Positions 1-5,802 are shown, counted from the first letter of the stretch. The stretch: DNA of 11,269 nucleotides from Candidatus Bathyarchaeota archaeon (GCA_005882905.1 VBBG01000039.1:1-11269); one strand, 5' to 3'. Notes: generated by a model not told the origin, from the letters alone. Numbers and translations are program-made.

Positions 1-2
1 CT

Positions 3-1217
3 GCGCACTAGGCTCGACTCTAGCCATCGTCGTATCGCCGAGGCAGGAGCTGTGGGCAGTCCCAGCAGCGTCGTCTTTCCTCTGAACCCCGCGGTCGAAG
101 GCTGGGTCGAGACTATTCCTGTAGCGCTGAGGTTCTGGACATACTTCCAGACCTGGGTATGCGCCCGGGGCTGTTCCTTGTACTCCTCGCACGCCATCTT
201 GTAGGCTATCTCACTCTCGCCCATCGACGCGTACGTCTCCTGTGTCCGCTCCAGGGTCCTAGCAAGGCCCAGGAGTAGTAGCTTCTCGTGCAGGTTCAGG
301 TGCTGGGCGTAGTCTGTTCTCATCACCGGGTAGACGCTCTGGGCCGCGGCCCGGACATGCTCCGCCCGGACCTCCCGCGATCCTTCAGTATCGGCGTATT
401 TTCCTGCGCGCCAGACCAGTTCGATCGCGTATCTCGCGTCGCCTGCTGGCGCCGCCATGTCCGCCACGAAGTCCACGACCTGTTCTGATATCGTCCCTTC
501 CTTGAACGCCAGCTCTACTCGTTCTCTGAGGATGGATTCTAGCTGGCTGGTCGAGTATCGGTCGAGCCGTATCAGGTTCCGCTGCAGTGTACTCTGGGTA
601 CTCCTATCGAGATCCTGCAGCTTCTCTATCTCCCGCAGTACCACTATCAGCGACAATCGTATGGGACGACCGGGCCGCTCCTCCTGGATACGCGTCAGAT
701 TGTAGAGGCTTGTCGATCCTTCCGCGGCGATCAGGACATCGGCCTCGTCGAGTGTGAGAATAATGTGGAGGTTCTTCGTCTCCAGCTGGTCCAGCAGTAT
801 ATGCAACAGTTCTTCGCTGGAGAATCCGCGCTGGGGAAACTGCGGGGTGAACTTCTGCAGTACCTGTTTGAGGATCATGAAGAGGCTGCCGCGGAACTCG
901 CGACAGTTGACATGGATGTACTGCAGGTTCTGCTTCAACGTCCGGGCGGTGCGTTGAATGTCCATCCCGAACCGTTGCGTCAGCACCGTCTTCCCTGTTC
1001 CGATCTCTCCGGTGATCAGGACCTTCGGGCTGGTGGTTCCGGGCTTGTCTATGACGGATCGGAAGAGTTCTGTCAGGAAGCGTAGCTGGGTCTCCCGGTG
1101 GGGAAGGCGTGGTGGTAGCCATTCCAGACTCAGCGGCTCCTCGTTCTTGAATATGGTCGGTTTGGAGAGTGCTTCTCGGACGATCTCGCCTGGTGCGACT
1201 AGGCTGTTCTTCTGCAT
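3..1217 (-). CDS. cdc6: Orc1/Cdc6-family replication initiator AAA+ ATPase (C-terminus cut by window edge)
   Basis: I translated this frame by hand; it is open for 405 codons and leaves the window without a stop. Archaeal Orc1/Cdc6 proteins bind origin DNA, load the MCM helicase, and are usually about 400 residues, so little is missing. Visible in order: the family motif LPHRETQL near residues 38-45, Walker A GEIGTGKT at 70-77, Walker B LTLDEAD at 154-160, the sensor-2 motif GDAR at 259-262, and a C-terminal region (about 300-400) fitting the winged-helix DNA-binding domain. The stretch normally holding the sensor-1 asparagine reads VVLREIEKL (192-200), and the usual D-P-R finger motif reads D-R-S (204-206), so this is a divergent member. 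The ATG at 1217 follows a GGTGGA ribosome-binding site (1227-1232) with nine bases between. The ATPase fold is certain; a role as the main initiator rather than a paralogue is inference. Confidence 0.9.
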   Translation of the reverse strand, partial: MQKNSLVAPGEIVREALSKPTIFKNEEPLSLEWLPPRLPHRETQLRFLTELFRSVIDKPGTTSPKVLITGEIGTGKTVLTQRFGMDIQRTARTLKQNLQYIHVNCREFRGSLFMILKQVLQKFTPQFPQRGFSSEELLHILLDQLETKNLHIILTLDEADVLIAAEGSTSLYNLTRIQEERPGRPIRLSLIVVLREIEKLQDLDRSTQSTLQRNLIRLDRYSTSQLESILRERVELAFKEGTISEQVVDFVADMAAPAGDARYAIELVWRAGKYADTEGSREVRAEHVRAAAQSVYPVMRTDYAQHLNLHEKLLLLGLARTLERTQETYASMGESEIAYKMACEEYKEQPRAHTQVWKYVQNLSATGIVSTQPSTAGFRGKTTLLGLPTAPASAIRRWLESSLVR

Positions 1218-1260
1218 CTGATTACTTCCACCGTGTAAGCTCCTAAACTGTACTGTTGAA

Positions 1261-1268
1261 CGTATAAG
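1261..1268 (-). promoter_or_regulatory. Candidate TATA box for the Orc1/Cdc6 gene
   Basis: Read on the minus strand this is CTTATACG, 44-51 bases before the ATG at 1217. Transcription starting about 25 bases downstream would leave a leader of roughly 20 bases containing the GGTGGA ribosome-binding site. Between the element and the start lies an imperfect dyad at 1246-1257 (AAC-TGTACT-GTT, with GTAC at the centre), which could be an operator. No clear purine-rich BRE is seen upstream, so the call is tentative. Confidence 0.4.
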
Positions 1269-1405
1269 ATGAGCAGAGAGGAGTGAAAGTAAACTCTCCG
1301 GGAGAGGAGCAGGGCTGAAACAGCCAACACCATACTACTTTTCAGAGTAGAAAAGATAGCATATTTCAGTCAGAGAAATCGTTCGGAACAAGCCCGGATC
1401 AGCGA

Positions 1406-1426
1406 GCCGGGAGGGGGGTCCCAGGC
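1406..1426. repeat. G-rich hairpin in repeat copy 1
   Basis: GCCGGGA at 1406-1412 pairs with TCCC-A-GGC at 1419-1426 (one bulged A), enclosing a loop of six G residues. The equivalent part of copy 2 does not form this stem, so it is not conserved between the copies. It might be a pause or protein-binding structure; no function can be assigned. Confidence 0.4.
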
Positions 1427-1491
1427 GGCTGGTTTCGCACGCTTGGAGGGCCGCCACGCAGCAACTACTGAAAAACGCCAAACAGCCCGTT

Positions 1492-1520
1492 CTGCGCGAT
1501 AAACCGGGAATTTCGCGCAG
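1492..1520. repeat. Perfect 8-bp inverted repeat
   Basis: CTGCGCGA at 1492-1499 is the exact reverse complement of TCGCGCAG at 1513-1520, with a 13-base spacer. It sits inside repeat copy 1 between the G-rich hairpin and the AT-rich tract. It could be a protein-binding dyad or an RNA stem. It is not clearly preserved in copy 2. Confidence 0.5.
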
Positions 1521-1550
1521 TTCTGTTTCAGATGGCGAGACGACCCTCTC

Positions 1551-1575
1551 TAGAATTTAGAAATAAAAAAATTCC
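1551..1575 (-). terminator. AT-rich palindromic tract: possible terminator or DNA-unwinding element
   Basis: GAATTT at 1553-1558 and AAATTC at 1569-1574 form a perfect inverted repeat around a nearly pure A/T spacer. On the minus strand the tract presents a run of seven T residues (1565-1571), the type of signal archaeal RNA polymerase uses to terminate. It lies about 290 bases downstream of the minus-strand cassette ending at 1859. It is also the most easily melted stretch of the intergenic region beside the Orc1/Cdc6 gene, so an origin unwinding element is the alternative reading. Confidence 0.35.
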
Positions 1576-1858
1576 CGCGACACAAGAGTGCTCTATGGAG
1601 CACGATCCTTGCTAGGAATCGCCCGGAACAAGCCCAGATCACAGATCCAGGCATCTGATTCACAACTGCGACTTTTCCGCGCTGAATCATGCCGATAACT
1701 CGCACCTACGAAAACCTCCGATCCGCCCACTCTCCGCCTAGAACAACGAGACTCGCCAGAATCGGCTTCAACTGGCAAGACCCCCCTCCAGAAAATCTCG
1801 AAAGCGTTGATCCTCGCGACGCGAGAATGCTCTTTGGTGCGAGGCAGAGGTGATGGTT

Positions 1859-2320
1859 CTAGCCGAAGTACTTCTTGACCATCTTCACGCCCACATCGCT
1901 CGCAGCCCACTTCTCGCCGTTGAACTTGACAGCCCCCAACCGTTCCAGATTCGCCAGATGCTCGCCCAGCTTGTCCGGCGGAAACCCCTTCTCCTTATGG
2001 CCTGGATAGACCTCGCCCAACCCCCGCGCAATCTCACGCGCACTCCGCGGAGTCTCACATATCCGGACGATCTGAATATTCACCTCGGTGGTTGTCAGTA
2101 TCCGGAAGATCTCCTCTTCCGACATCCTCGGCTTCGTCAAACCGAAACTCGTCGTACCGGACACCTGTGTCGGACCCACTTTCGGCCCATTCCGATGACG
2201 CCGCAAGAACGAATACGACAACGCGCCCCACGTACCGATCAGCAAAGCCCAGAGAAAGCCTGCATTCTCCAGTAGCCCGAAGACCCCCTCGAACTGCAAC
2301 ACCGCAACATCTGTCAGCAT
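1859..2320 (-). CDS. Small membrane-anchored winged-helix protein (third gene of KaiC-like cassette)
   Basis: This is a 153-residue protein of unassigned family. Residues about 20-39 (AGFLWALLIGTWGALSYSFL) form one hydrophobic segment followed directly by RRHR, so by the positive-inside rule the rest should be cytoplasmic. After a Gly/Pro/Thr-rich linker (44-65), residues about 67-153 look like a winged helix-turn-helix: helices around EEEIFRILT and VNIQIVRICE, a recognition-helix-like SAREIARGL (93-101), then KLGEHLANLERLGAVKF and a short C-terminal strand and helix. The ATG lies three bases after the stop of the preceding ATPase gene, whose last codons supply the GGGTGA ribosome-binding site, so the two are translationally coupled. 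Its likely role is a membrane-tethered regulator acting with the two KaiC-like proteins. Gene reality is well supported; DNA binding is inferred from fold pattern. Confidence 0.8.
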   Translation of the reverse strand: MLTDVAVLQFEGVFGLLENAGFLWALLIGTWGALSYSFLRRHRNGPKVGPTQVSGTTSFGLTKPRMSEEEIFRILTTTEVNIQIVRICETPRSAREIARGLGEVYPGHKEKGFPPDKLGEHLANLERLGAVKFNGEKWAASDVGVKMVKKYFG

Positions 2321-2323
2321 ATC

Positions 2324-3037
2324 TTATCTCACCCTATGCAACGCCGCCATCTCAATACCCGCCGCACCCACCCGGTAGGCGTACACCTTCATGTCCGTAA
2401 AAGCGCCCGGCATCTTCAACACCCGCATCTTACGCGCATAATCCTCAGACCCGAACGGCTCCGTAGAAAGATCAACAACCCCATCACTCAAGTGCTTCAC
2501 AGTATTCTCGACATGGTCAGTATGAATCCCCTTGTTCGCCATTAGAATATACAATCCCCCGCTAGCGCGCACGTGAGCCTGCAACAGCTTCAGCGTCTGC
2601 TCCACCGCCGGAAAAGGAGCACTACGAATCACATCACTCAGACTATCCACAACAAGCGTACAGGCTCCCAATGGCGCAACAACCCTCGGAAACTCTTTCG
2701 CCAACAGGTTCGCCGGACCAATATCCCAGCTAACCTCCCCCGCCACCTTCTCCCGTTTCATCCCAAAACTGTCAATGAACCACATCTTCCGCTGCTCAAA
2801 GAACCGCTCCAGTGTCCAGCCATACACACCCATCTCCGACACGATATCCTCCCAGGACCGGCCCGTAGTGAAGTAGACAGACGGCCGACCATCCAACAAG
2901 CCCTGGTACATTATCTGCTGCGCATAAGGCGTCATCCCCGTATCCGCCTCGCCGAGAAAGAGGATAATACTCCCGCCGGGCAGACCACCCAGTGACTCGT
3001 CGAACGCTGAGATCCCACTCTTCAAATTCTGCACCAT
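2324..3037 (-). CDS. KaiC-like RecA-superfamily protein with degenerate ATPase site
   Basis: A 237-residue single-domain protein with the KaiC/RadA-like opening GISAFDESLGGLPGG (8-22). The Walker A position reads GEADTGMT (29-36), with methionine (35) where the catalytic lysine belongs. The strand that ends in two catalytic glutamates in active KaiC proteins reads YFTTGRSW (55-62), without them. The Walker B strand survives as TLVVDS (D131). It is therefore predicted to be a non-hydrolysing partner, by analogy with other degenerate RecA-fold subunits such as the archaellum protein ArlH, which binds but barely hydrolyses nucleotide. It is the middle gene of a tight minus-strand cluster: three bases before the winged-helix gene and, if the upstream gene is frameshifted, six bases after that gene's original stop. 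It probably forms hetero-oligomers with the intact paralogue; this is inference. Confidence 0.85.
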   Translation of the reverse strand: MVQNLKSGISAFDESLGGLPGGSIILFLGEADTGMTPYAQQIMYQGLLDGRPSVYFTTGRSWEDIVSEMGVYGWTLERFFEQRKMWFIDSFGMKREKVAGEVSWDIGPANLLAKEFPRVVAPLGACTLVVDSLSDVIRSAPFPAVEQTLKLLQAHVRASGGLYILMANKGIHTDHVENTVKHLSDGVVDLSTEPFGSEDYARKMRVLKMPGAFTDMKVYAYRVGAAGIEMAALHRVR

Positions 3038-3043
3038 TCTAGA

Positions 3044-3253
3044 TCAAACCTGACGTCGCTGGCCCGTCCAGCCTTGCTGGTCGATAGCCGTCCCTTGTCC
3101 TTGAACCCCTTGTTCCACTACCCTCCCCACCTCGGATACTGGAACAGTCCCCGACTCAGCTTCTTCGTACGTGTCAGCGCCGGCTTCGACGCTTTCTCCG
3201 CGGACTATGGAGGCGTCGTTGTCGGCTAACACTACGAACACCAATCGGCCCCT
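3044..3253 (-). other. Probable displaced C-terminal tail of the KaiC-like ATPase (frameshifted)
   Basis: A second minus-strand frame opens just after an in-frame TGA at 3254-3256 and runs to a TGA at 3044-3046. If one G is dropped from the four-G run (plus-strand CCCC, 3249-3252), the ATPase reads through from GVELKG into RLVFVVLADND and then an acidic, Gln/Gly-rich tail of about 60 residues. That would end six bases before the next gene's ATG, matching the tight spacing of the rest of the cassette, whereas the current stop at 3174 leaves 136 bases. The alternative is an independent 66-residue gene starting at TTG 3244; no good ribosome-binding site supports it. Whether the shift is biological or an assembly error cannot be told from the sequence. 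Confidence 0.55.
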
Positions 3254-3977
3254 TCAACTCGACACCCTCACGGCCGATCGTGAACGCAAAGTCGTTCAGA
3301 CTGTGACTCGTCCCACGCATCTTCCGGACATACACCTTCCGGAGAACCGAGGACTGCCGGACCAGCGAGAGGACCATCACACCGGTAGCCAGGAACTCCT
3401 CGATACCATATCGGCTGATCAGCCCCGAACCCTCAACGATCTCCGTCGTCATCAAGGTCGTACAGCCAACATCCTTCAGCAATAGCCCGATCTCGAGGAA
3501 GATCTCGCGCAGCGTGTTCAGATCCGTCACCCGGAAACCAAAACCGGGAAGCGAATCCACAACCAGCCTCGTCGCACCAAGCTGCTCAACGAGAATCTTC
3601 ACCTCAGACAACTTCGACCGGAGATTGTACAGTATCGACTGCAACGACTCCTGCTCCGCGATCTCCGTCTCGACGCGTTGGTAGACAGCATCGACCATAC
3701 CGATCTTCCGCTCCGATTCGAGCTTCTTGAAATCCCAGCCGAAACGGAGCATGTTCGCTCTGAACTCCTGTGGAGGCTCCTCAGTCGAGACATAGACACC
3801 TGGCTCACCGTAGCGTGTAGCGCCCTTGTACAGATACTGGCCGCAACAGATGGTCTTCCCACAGCCAGCCCCCCCGGCCAATAAGACCCTCGCGCCCTTC
3901 GGGAAACCTCCCTCGAGCACGTGGTCCAGGCCAGGGATTCCAGTGTGGACCCTTTCGATAGCAACTGACTCTGCCAT
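3174..3977 (-). CDS. KaiC-like ATPase (RecA superfamily), intact catalytic core
   Basis: As read, the protein has 267 residues. It opens with the KaiC-type VHTGIPGLDHVLEGGFPKG (10-28), then Walker A GGAGCGKT (35-42), the catalytic Glu pair in YVSTEE (62-67), Walker B TRLVVDS (D141), and the typical C-terminal RKMRGTSHS. The ATPase core is complete. Such single-domain KaiC-like proteins are abundant in archaea and have been proposed as signal-transduction hubs; the input here is unknown. I chose the ATG at 3977 because the frame open back to 4115 would extend into the promoter region of the divergent uL22 gene. The last 26 residues (after GVEL) are strongly Arg/Ser-rich and look out of frame. 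The neighbouring frame continues with a plausible acidic tail to 3044, so a +1-base frameshift near 3249-3252 is likely. It is the first gene of the three-gene cassette. Confidence 0.88.
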   Translation of the reverse strand: MAESVAIERVHTGIPGLDHVLEGGFPKGARVLLAGGAGCGKTICCGQYLYKGATRYGEPGVYVSTEEPPQEFRANMLRFGWDFKKLESERKIGMVDAVYQRVETEIAEQESLQSILYNLRSKLSEVKILVEQLGATRLVVDSLPGFGFRVTDLNTLREIFLEIGLLLKDVGCTTLMTTEIVEGSGLISRYGIEEFLATGVMVLSLVRQSSVLRKVYVRKMRGTSHSLNDFAFTIGREGVELKGPIGVRSVSRQRRLHSPRRKRRSRR

Positions 3978-4013
3978 AATATCCCGCTCGAAAGCAGGAA
4001 ACACCGACAATAA

Positions 4014-4030
4014 GACTAGAGTAACTAGTC
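4014..4030. promoter_or_regulatory. Perfect dyad in divergent intergenic region (operator candidate)
   Basis: GACTAG (4014-4019) and CTAGTC (4025-4030) form an exact inverted repeat with a five-base spacer, 17 bp overall. It is centred about 45 bases upstream of the KaiC-like gene's ATG and overlaps a weak TATA-like element on the minus strand (TCTTATTG, 4008-4015). That is where a repressor of the cassette would bind. The winged-helix protein encoded at the end of the cassette is an obvious but unproven candidate. Confidence 0.35.
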
Positions 4031-4097
4031 CCGAACCAGACAAGTAACACTGACACAGAACAACCCCGGCCAGTGACACACCGCCAAGACCAAGGAA

Positions 4098-4106
4098 CCT
4101 TTTTAG
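4098..4106 (+). promoter_or_regulatory. Candidate TATA box for the ribosomal protein operon
   Basis: CCTTTTTAG is preceded by the purine-rich AAGGAA (4092-4097), resembling a BRE/TATA pair. The distance to the uL22 ATG at 4145 would place transcription start near 4126-4130, leaving a short leader of about 15-20 bases. It is the only clear T/A-rich element between the dyad at 4014-4030 and the gene. Confidence 0.45.
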
Positions 4107-4144
4107 GGCAAGCAAACCCGCAATCCCAACCTTCGTGACAGTGG

Positions 4145-4612
4145 ATGCCTGAACGGGGATACTCGATCACAGGCCTCGACCCAGACCGGACGGTAAAATG
4201 CTCAGGCCGACAACTCAGAATATCCCCCAAAGCATCAGTCGAAATCTGCAGAACAATCAGAGGAATGAAACTGCCCGACGCGAAAAAACTTCTAGAACGA
4301 GTAGTCGAGAAGAAACAGGCAATAGCATACCGACACTACAAGAAAGAAGTCCCACACCGGAGACAGCTCACCGAACCATGGTTCGCCGGAAGATTCCCGC
4401 AGAAAGCAGCCGGCAGACTCCTCCGCCTACTAGAAGAGCTCGAAGCAAACGCCGAATACCGTAACTTGGATACTGAACGGCTCAAGATAATACACGCAGC
4501 CGCCCAGCGCGCAAACAAGATCCCGAGACGCAACCCGAGAGCCTTCGGACGCTCAGACCTCCTAAAAGCAACAACCACGCACATCGAACTGGTAGGCTTC
4601 GAGGCAGAATAG
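4145..4612 (+). CDS. rpl22: Large-subunit ribosomal protein uL22
   Basis: A 155-residue protein matching archaeal/eukaryotic uL22, which lines the peptide exit tunnel. The archaeal opening GYSITGLDPDRT (5-16) is followed by LRISPKASVEICRTIRGMKL, the AHRR-like PHRRQL segment, LEANAEYRNLDTERLKIIHAA, and the PRAFGRSDL loop plus THIELV terminal strand. The ATG at 4145 gives the expected N-terminus, preceded by a weak GTGACAGTGG. It is the first gene of the plus-strand run. The usual upstream partners uS19 and uL2 are absent and the neighbour is a divergent KaiC-like gene, so the operon has been broken here relative to most archaea. Confidence 0.96.
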   Translation: MPERGYSITGLDPDRTVKCSGRQLRISPKASVEICRTIRGMKLPDAKKLLERVVEKKQAIAYRHYKKEVPHRRQLTEPWFAGRFPQKAAGRLLRLLEELEANAEYRNLDTERLKIIHAAAQRANKIPRRNPRAFGRSDLLKATTTHIELVGFEAE

Positions 4613-4616
4613 CCCC

Positions 4617-5327
4617 ATGTCAGTAACCAAATACTTCATCAAAGACGTATCCCGCCGACTCGAGATCGACGAACTACTCCAGAACGATCTCAAACGAGCA
4701 GGATACAGCCACGTAGAACTCACAAAAAGCCCCGTCGGAACCCGCGTCGTAATCTACGCGGCAAAACCCGGAATGGTCATTGGCCGAAGAGGCCAGAGCA
4801 TAAAGGACCTAACAAAACTCCTCGAGACAAAATTCGGCATAGAGAATGCCCAGCTATCCGTAGCAGCCATCGAAATCCCAGAACAAGACCCGAAGGTTGT
4901 CGCCTCACAAGTCGCCCAAGCTTTACAGCGCGGAGTCCACTTCAGAAGGTCCGCCTACTGGGCAATACAGAGGGTCATGGAATCACAAGCCCTAGGAGTA
5001 GAGATCATTATCAGAGGAAAACTCACAACCGAACGCGCCAGATACGAGAAGTTCAGAGCCGGATACCTCCCACGGGTCGGAGACCCAGTCCTCAAGAGCG
5101 TGAAGGTCGCCGTAACGGACGTCCAGCTAAAGCAAGGACTCTTCGGGATAAAGGTCCGAATCCTACCGCCCAACATCAATTTTATCGACAAGCCCACGAT
5201 GAAGATAGTCGCAGCGGCGGTAGCACAACCAGTCATAACGGAAGTGTCAGTACCAGCTCCGGCGGCCTCGGAAGTCGAAACAGAGAAGCAGGAGGAGGCA
5301 ACAGTTGGCAATCCTACGCAAGCGTGA
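4617..5327 (+). CDS. rps3: Small-subunit ribosomal protein uS3
   Basis: A 236-residue protein of the uS3 family, located at the mRNA entry channel of the small subunit. The N-terminal KH domain carries the GRRG loop (56-59) inside MVIGRRGQSIKDL, and the C-terminal domain is recognisable from GVEIIIRGKLTTERARYEKFRAGY and LFGIKVRILPPN. After about residue 205 there is an Ala/Val/Glu-rich extension, which overlaps the start of the next gene. The ATG lies four bases after the uL22 stop. The last 23 bases of the gene overlap uL29 and contain that gene's ribosome-binding site. Confidence 0.97.
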   Translation: MSVTKYFIKDVSRRLEIDELLQNDLKRAGYSHVELTKSPVGTRVVIYAAKPGMVIGRRGQSIKDLTKLLETKFGIENAQLSVAAIEIPEQDPKVVASQVAQALQRGVHFRRSAYWAIQRVMESQALGVEIIIRGKLTTERARYEKFRAGYLPRVGDPVLKSVKVAVTDVQLKQGLFGIKVRILPPNINFIDKPTMKIVAAAVAQPVITEVSVPAPAASEVETEKQEEATVGNPTQA

Positions 5328-5517
5328 GATAGGACAGATGCTTCCCGAGGAACGGGAAAAGAAAGTCTCGGAACTGAGAGCCGAGCTTACAACAATACGG
5401 ACACAGGTGAAATCCGGGGGCACAGTTGACAACCCGGCCAGAGTAAGAGAACTACGCCGGGCCATAGCAAGACTCCTCACCGCCCAGAACCTCAAAGCCC
5501 AAACGGAGAAAGCATAG
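5305..5517 (+). CDS. rpl29: Large-subunit ribosomal protein uL29
   Basis: A 70-residue protein typical of uL29, which sits beside the exit tunnel: two long helices with LRKREIGQMLPEEREKK, LRAELTTIRTQ and ARVRELRRAIARLLT. The start is TTG at 5305, supported by an unusually strong GGAGGAGG (5291-5298) six bases upstream, inside the end of uS3. The 23-base overlap implies coupled translation. Tandem TAG stops (5515-5520) separate it from Rpp29. In many archaea a SUI1-type initiation factor gene follows at this point; none is present here. Confidence 0.95.
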   Translation: MAILRKREIGQMLPEEREKKVSELRAELTTIRTQVKSGGTVDNPARVRELRRAIARLLTAQNLKAQTEKA

Positions 5518-5520
5518 TAG

Positions 5521-5802
5521 ATGCCGATCACTTCCCGGAACATCCTAGCACACGAATGGATAGGCCTCGAAATCACCATCAAACAGAGTCCAGATCCGAA
5601 ACTGAATGGTCTCTCCGGACTCGTTCGAGACGAGACAAGGAATACACTAGTCGTAGAGACACAGGGAAGGACTGGCAGAATCGCAAAACCCAACACCGTA
5701 TTCATCGCCAAGCTGCCGACAGGAGAAACAATGACAGTTGAAGGAAGTATGCTAAAACACCGGCCAGAAGACAGAATAAAGAAAGGGCTGAGCAGATGGT
5801 AG
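5521..5802 (+). CDS. rnp1: Ribonuclease P protein component Rpp29 (Rnp1)
   Basis: A 93-residue protein matching archaeal Rpp29/Pop4, a protein subunit of RNase P that removes the 5' leader of pre-tRNA. The family opening RNILAHEWIGLEI (6-18) is followed by GLSGLVRDETRNTLVVE (30-46), an Sm-like barrel pattern, and the KHRPEDRIKK tail. Its place between uL29 and uS17 is the classic archaeal location. The ATG follows the tandem stops of uL29 directly, with a GGAG element about ten bases upstream. The gene overlaps the start of uS17 by seven bases. Confidence 0.95.
   Translation: MPITSRNILAHEWIGLEITIKQSPDPKLNGLSGLVRDETRNTLVVETQGRTGRIAKPNTVFIAKLPTGETMTVEGSMLKHRPEDRIKKGLSRW

Larger units (their letters stand above)
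1377..1856. repeat. Two diverged tandem copies of a ~240-bp noncoding unit
   Basis: Copy 1 spans about 1377-1616 and copy 2 about 1617-1856. Three blocks align at an almost constant offset: 1377-1401 with 1617-1641 (22 of 25 bases identical, core CGGAACAAGCCC); 1527-1548 with 1767-1788 (17 of 22); and 1576-1605 with 1815-1844 (22 of 30, offset 239). Sequence between the blocks has largely diverged. Neither copy keeps an open frame that the other shares, so the conserved parts are more likely binding sites, an RNA, or remnants of a mobile element than a protein. Copy 2 ends at the stop codon of the winged-helix gene (1859). The region lies upstream of the Orc1/Cdc6 gene, which raises the possibility of a replication origin, although no canonical ORB sequence was recognised. 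Confidence 0.7.

Noticed and set aside
604..1122. Minus-strand 172-residue open frame
   Set aside because: It lies in another frame of the Orc1/Cdc6 gene, whose own frame carries Walker A/B motifs.
1218..1858. Canonical origin recognition boxes, tRNA genes or CRISPR repeats in the long intergenic region
   Set aside because: No sequence close to the known ORB core, no cloverleaf with a recognisable T-loop, and no short regularly spaced repeats were found by eye.
1593..1910. Minus-strand 105-residue open frame over repeat copy 2
   Set aside because: It overlaps the 3' end of the winged-helix gene, has out-of-frame composition, and is interrupted in repeat copy 1.
3044..3244. Independent 66-residue gene starting at TTG 3244
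   Set aside because: No ribosome-binding site is visible and the frame joins the ATPase directly if one G is removed, so a frameshifted tail is more likely.
3978..4115. 46-codon N-terminal extension of the KaiC-like ATPase, partly hydrophobic
   Set aside because: It lies in the divergent promoter region, covers the dyad and the TATA-like element, and adds nothing seen in the KaiC family; the ATG at 3977 gives the normal N-terminus.
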